From Ruminococcus sp. CAG:254 (GTDB lineage: Bacteria; Bacillota; Clostridia; Oscillospirales; Ruminococcaceae), in the NCBI GenBank assembly GCA_000433635.1, contig HF997864.1:1-6948 (forward strand): a stretch of 6,948 nt of DNA, written 5' to 3'. The stretch's first letter is position 1. Every line of letters starts with the position of its first letter. Below the pieces are notes generated by a model that searched no databases, had not been told where the DNA came from, and was given only the letters and a program-made list of their open reading frames with translations. The translations under genes were made by a program, and so were the position numbers. Positions 4,978-6,948 of the stretch are shown here, in pieces.

Positions 4978-6609
4978 TTAATACATGCCGCCCATGCCGC
5001 CTGCCGGCATTGCCGGAGCTGCTGGTTCATCCTTCTTGATATTTGCAACTGCACTTTCTGTGGTCAATACCATAGATGCAATCGATGCTGCGTTCTGCAA
5101 AGCACTTCTGGTAACCTTTGTCGGGTCTACAATACCGCTGCTCAGCATATCGCAGTAAGTTTCGGTGTAAGCATCAAAGCCATAGCCAACCTTGCGGCTT
5201 CTCCGAATCTTGTCGATGATAACGCTGCCTTCCAGACCAGCATTTGCTGCAATCTGACGGAGCGGTGCTTCCAGTGCACGCAGAATGATTTCTGCACCAG
5301 TCTTTTCATCGCCCTTCAGAGTCGGAACAAGCTTTTCAATTGCTGGAATTGCATTGATCAATGCAGTACCGCCGCCAGCTACAATGCCTTCTTCTACAGC
5401 TGCCTTGGTTGCAGACAGAGCGTCTTCAATCCGCAGCTTCTTTTCCTTCATTTCTACTTCGGTTGCTGCACCAACATGGATAACTGCAACACCGCCGGAC
5501 AGCTTACCAATCCGTTCGTGCATCTTTTCCTTGTCGAAATCAGAGGTAGAAACAGCAATCTGATTCTTGATTTCCTGAATCCGGTCTTCGATGTCTTCCT
5601 TCTTGCCAGCACCGCCAACCAGAATGGTGTTTTCCTTGTCGATAACTGCCTGGCTAACATGACCGAGCATTTCCAGTGTTGCATCCTTCAGTTCCATATC
5701 CAAATCCTTGGAGATCACCTGTGCACCAGTCAGGATTGCGATATCCTGGAGCATTTCCTTTCTTCTGTCGCCAAAGCCCGGAGCCTTCACTGCTGCACAC
5801 TTGAATGTGCCACGCAGGTTGTTCAGGATGATGGTAGTCAGTGCTTCGCCTTCGATGTCTTCTGCAATGATTAACAGCTTCTTACCCTGCTGTACAATCT
5901 GTTCCAGCAGCGGCAGGATTTCCTGAATGTTGCTGATGGTTCTGTCAGTCAGGAATACCAGTGCATCATCATATACAACCTTCATCTTTTCCCGGTCTGT
6001 AATCATGTACGGGGACAGATAACCACGGTCGAACTGCATACCTTCTACAACTTCACTGTAGGTTTCTGCGGTCTTGCCTTCTTCAATGGTAATGACGCCG
6101 TCTGTTGTAACCTTTTCCATGGCTTCTGCAATCAGCTTACCAACCTTTTCATCTGCGGAAGAAATGGTTGCAACTCTTGCGATGTCTTCTGAACCGGAAA
6201 CCTTCTTGGAATTTGCCTTGATGGTGTCAACTGCTGCATCTACAGCCTTTGCGATACCCTTGCGGAGTACCATCGGATTTGCACCAGCTGCGATATTCTT
6301 CAGACCTTCGTGAATGATTGCCTGTGCCAGAACGGTTGCAGTTGTTGTACCGTCACCAGCTGCGTCATTGGTCTTGGTTGCAACTTCTCTTACGAGCTGT
6401 GCACCCATGTTTTCAAACGCATCTTCCAGTTCGATGTCCTTTGCGATGGTCACGCCATCGTTTGTAACCAGCGGAGCACCGAATTCCTTATCCAGAACGA
6501 CATTTCTGCCCTTCGGTCCAAGTGTAATCTTTACGGTGTCTGCCAGCTTATCAATACCAGCTACGATTGCATTTCTTGCATCTGCATTGTATTTAATTTC
6601 TTTTGCCAT
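4978..6609 (-). CDS. groL: GroEL chaperonin (60 kDa)
   Basis: The 543-residue subunit of the cytoplasmic tetradecameric chaperonin that encloses and folds proteins with ATP under the GroES lid. Length and sequence are full and ordinary. Visible landmarks are the ITLGPKGRNVVLD start of the equatorial domain, D51 in TNDGVTIAKDIELED, the nucleotide-binding GDGTTT (85-90), D396 in IEDALSATKAAVEEG (the ATP-hydrolysis aspartate, D398 in E. coli), GGG at 412-414 and D495-type DPTKVTRSALQ at 495-505. The tail ends GGMGGMY, the flexible Gly-Gly-Met tail. AAGGAG lies 10 nt before the ATG. It follows groES with a 41-bp gap on the same strand. Regulation by HrcA at a CIRCE element is common in Firmicutes, but the promoter region is outside the window. 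Confidence 0.99.
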   Translation of the reverse strand: MAKEIKYNADARNAIVAGIDKLADTVKITLGPKGRNVVLDKEFGAPLVTNDGVTIAKDIELEDAFENMGAQLVREVATKTNDAAGDGTTTATVLAQAIIHEGLKNIAAGANPMVLRKGIAKAVDAAVDTIKANSKKVSGSEDIARVATISSADEKVGKLIAEAMEKVTTDGVITIEEGKTAETYSEVVEGMQFDRGYLSPYMITDREKMKVVYDDALVFLTDRTISNIQEILPLLEQIVQQGKKLLIIAEDIEGEALTTIILNNLRGTFKCAAVKAPGFGDRRKEMLQDIAILTGAQVISKDLDMELKDATLEMLGHVSQAVIDKENTILVGGAGKKEDIEDRIQEIKNQIAVSTSDFDKEKMHERIGKLSGGVAVIHVGAATEVEMKEKKLRIEDALSATKAAVEEGIVAGGGTALINAIPAIEKLVPTLKGDEKTGAEIILRALEAPLRQIAANAGLEGSVIIDKIRRSRKVGYGFDAYTETYCDMLSSGIVDPTKVTRSALQNAASIASMVLTTESAVANIKKDEPAAPAMPAGGMGGMY

Positions 6610-6650
6610 GATTCTTGCACTCCTTTTCTCAAATCAACGGATTGTTACCC

Positions 6651-6941
6651 TTATTCTACCACTGCGATGATTTCGCTTTCATAAACAACGGTCAGTTCTT
6701 CGTCATTGTCCTTGATTTTCTGACCAGCGGACTTGCTCAGCAGAACCTTGTCGCCTGCTTTCACAGTCATCGGAATCAATGTACCAGTAGAAGCAACCTT
6801 TCCTGCACCACAGGCAACAACGGTTGCAGTTGCATAGCTGCTGGAGGCAGCCTTTGTTGTCAGAATCAGACCGCCTACGGTCTTTTCTTCCTTTTCCTCT
6901 TCAAACTTTACGATGACTCTATCTGCCAACGGTTTCAACAT
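6651..6941 (-). CDS. groS: GroES co-chaperonin (10 kDa)
   Basis: The 96-residue subunit of the heptameric lid for GroEL. The N-terminal LKPLADRVIVK and the GroEL-contacting mobile loop (about 17-35, with GGLILTT at 23-29) are present, as are AGDKVLLSK (62-70) and the ending YESEIIAVVE. One position stands out: the usual Tyr of the SKYAG segment is Ser71. The loop after GGLILTT is rich in Ser and Ala (KAASSSYATATVVACGAG) rather than the common charged residues. The ATG at 6941 is 7 bp from the window edge, so the ribosome binding site is only partly visible (GAG) and the promoter is not seen. It is first in the groES-groEL operon. Confidence 0.97.
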   Translation of the reverse strand: MLKPLADRVIVKFEEEKEEKTVGGLILTTKAASSSYATATVVACGAGKVASTGTLIPMTVKAGDKVLLSKSAGQKIKDNDEELTVVYESEIIAVVE

Positions 6942-6948
6942 AACGCTC

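Noticed and set aside
4969..5874. 301-codon plus-strand open frame
   Set aside because: It is the antisense shadow of groEL; the Cys/Phe/His-rich composition is an artefact of reading conserved codons backwards.
6610..6650. CIRCE (HrcA) element between groES and groEL
   Set aside because: No TTAGCACTC-type inverted repeat is present; if it exists it would be upstream of groES, outside the window.

Overview
The window reads as a chromosomal segment from a low-to-moderate GC Firmicute, most likely a gut-type Clostridia member (Oscillospirales is a guess from the style of the GroEL and decarboxylase proteins). Supporting signs are strong AGGAGG-type ribosome binding sites, near-consensus sigma-A promoters with 17-bp spacers, an LtaS-type lipoteichoic acid synthase, a Gram-positive 'SpeA/YaaO-type' basic amino acid decarboxylase, and intrinsic terminators with strong stems. 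No insertion sequence, CRISPR array, tRNA or rRNA was seen.

Layout, left to right. (1) Positions 1-200 hold the extreme start of a minus-strand gene running off the left edge with its own promoter, a 14-bp perfect inverted repeat around that promoter, and two intrinsic terminators. The first terminator works only on the plus strand, where no plus-strand gene is visible. (2) Positions 220-2640 are a two-gene minus-strand operon: a five-helix membrane LtaS-family sulfatase-fold enzyme, then a small FlK-like hotdog thioesterase with an intact Thr/Glu/His triad. The operon promoter carries a 16-bp palindrome over its -35 box. (3) Positions 2640-2914 are non-coding and hold four TTTCCAC motifs, one a full DnaA-box match. 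(4) Positions 2915-4883 are a plus-strand operon from a perfect TTGACA-17-TATAAT promoter. Its genes are a 70-residue helical protein, a 99-residue sigma region 4-like HTH protein and an Orn/Lys/Arg decarboxylase, with consecutive overlaps of 11 and 20 bp. (5) Positions 4906-4938 are a terminator between convergent units. (6) Positions 4978-6941 are groES-groEL on the minus strand; their promoter lies beyond the right edge.

How the genes work together: groES/groEL is the standard chaperonin operon and functionally separate. The LtaS-like enzyme points to polyglycerol-phosphate envelope polymer synthesis; why a thioesterase follows it is unclear. The most intriguing unit is the coupled helical protein / sigma-4 protein / decarboxylase trio. 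Its tight overlaps suggest that a small DNA-binding or RNA polymerase-binding regulator is made in fixed proportion to a polyamine-forming enzyme. Its promoter shares a 14-nt block with the off-window left gene's promoter, and both promoters are bracketed by inverted repeats with similar cores, which hints at a shared regulator. This is a hypothesis from sequence pattern alone.
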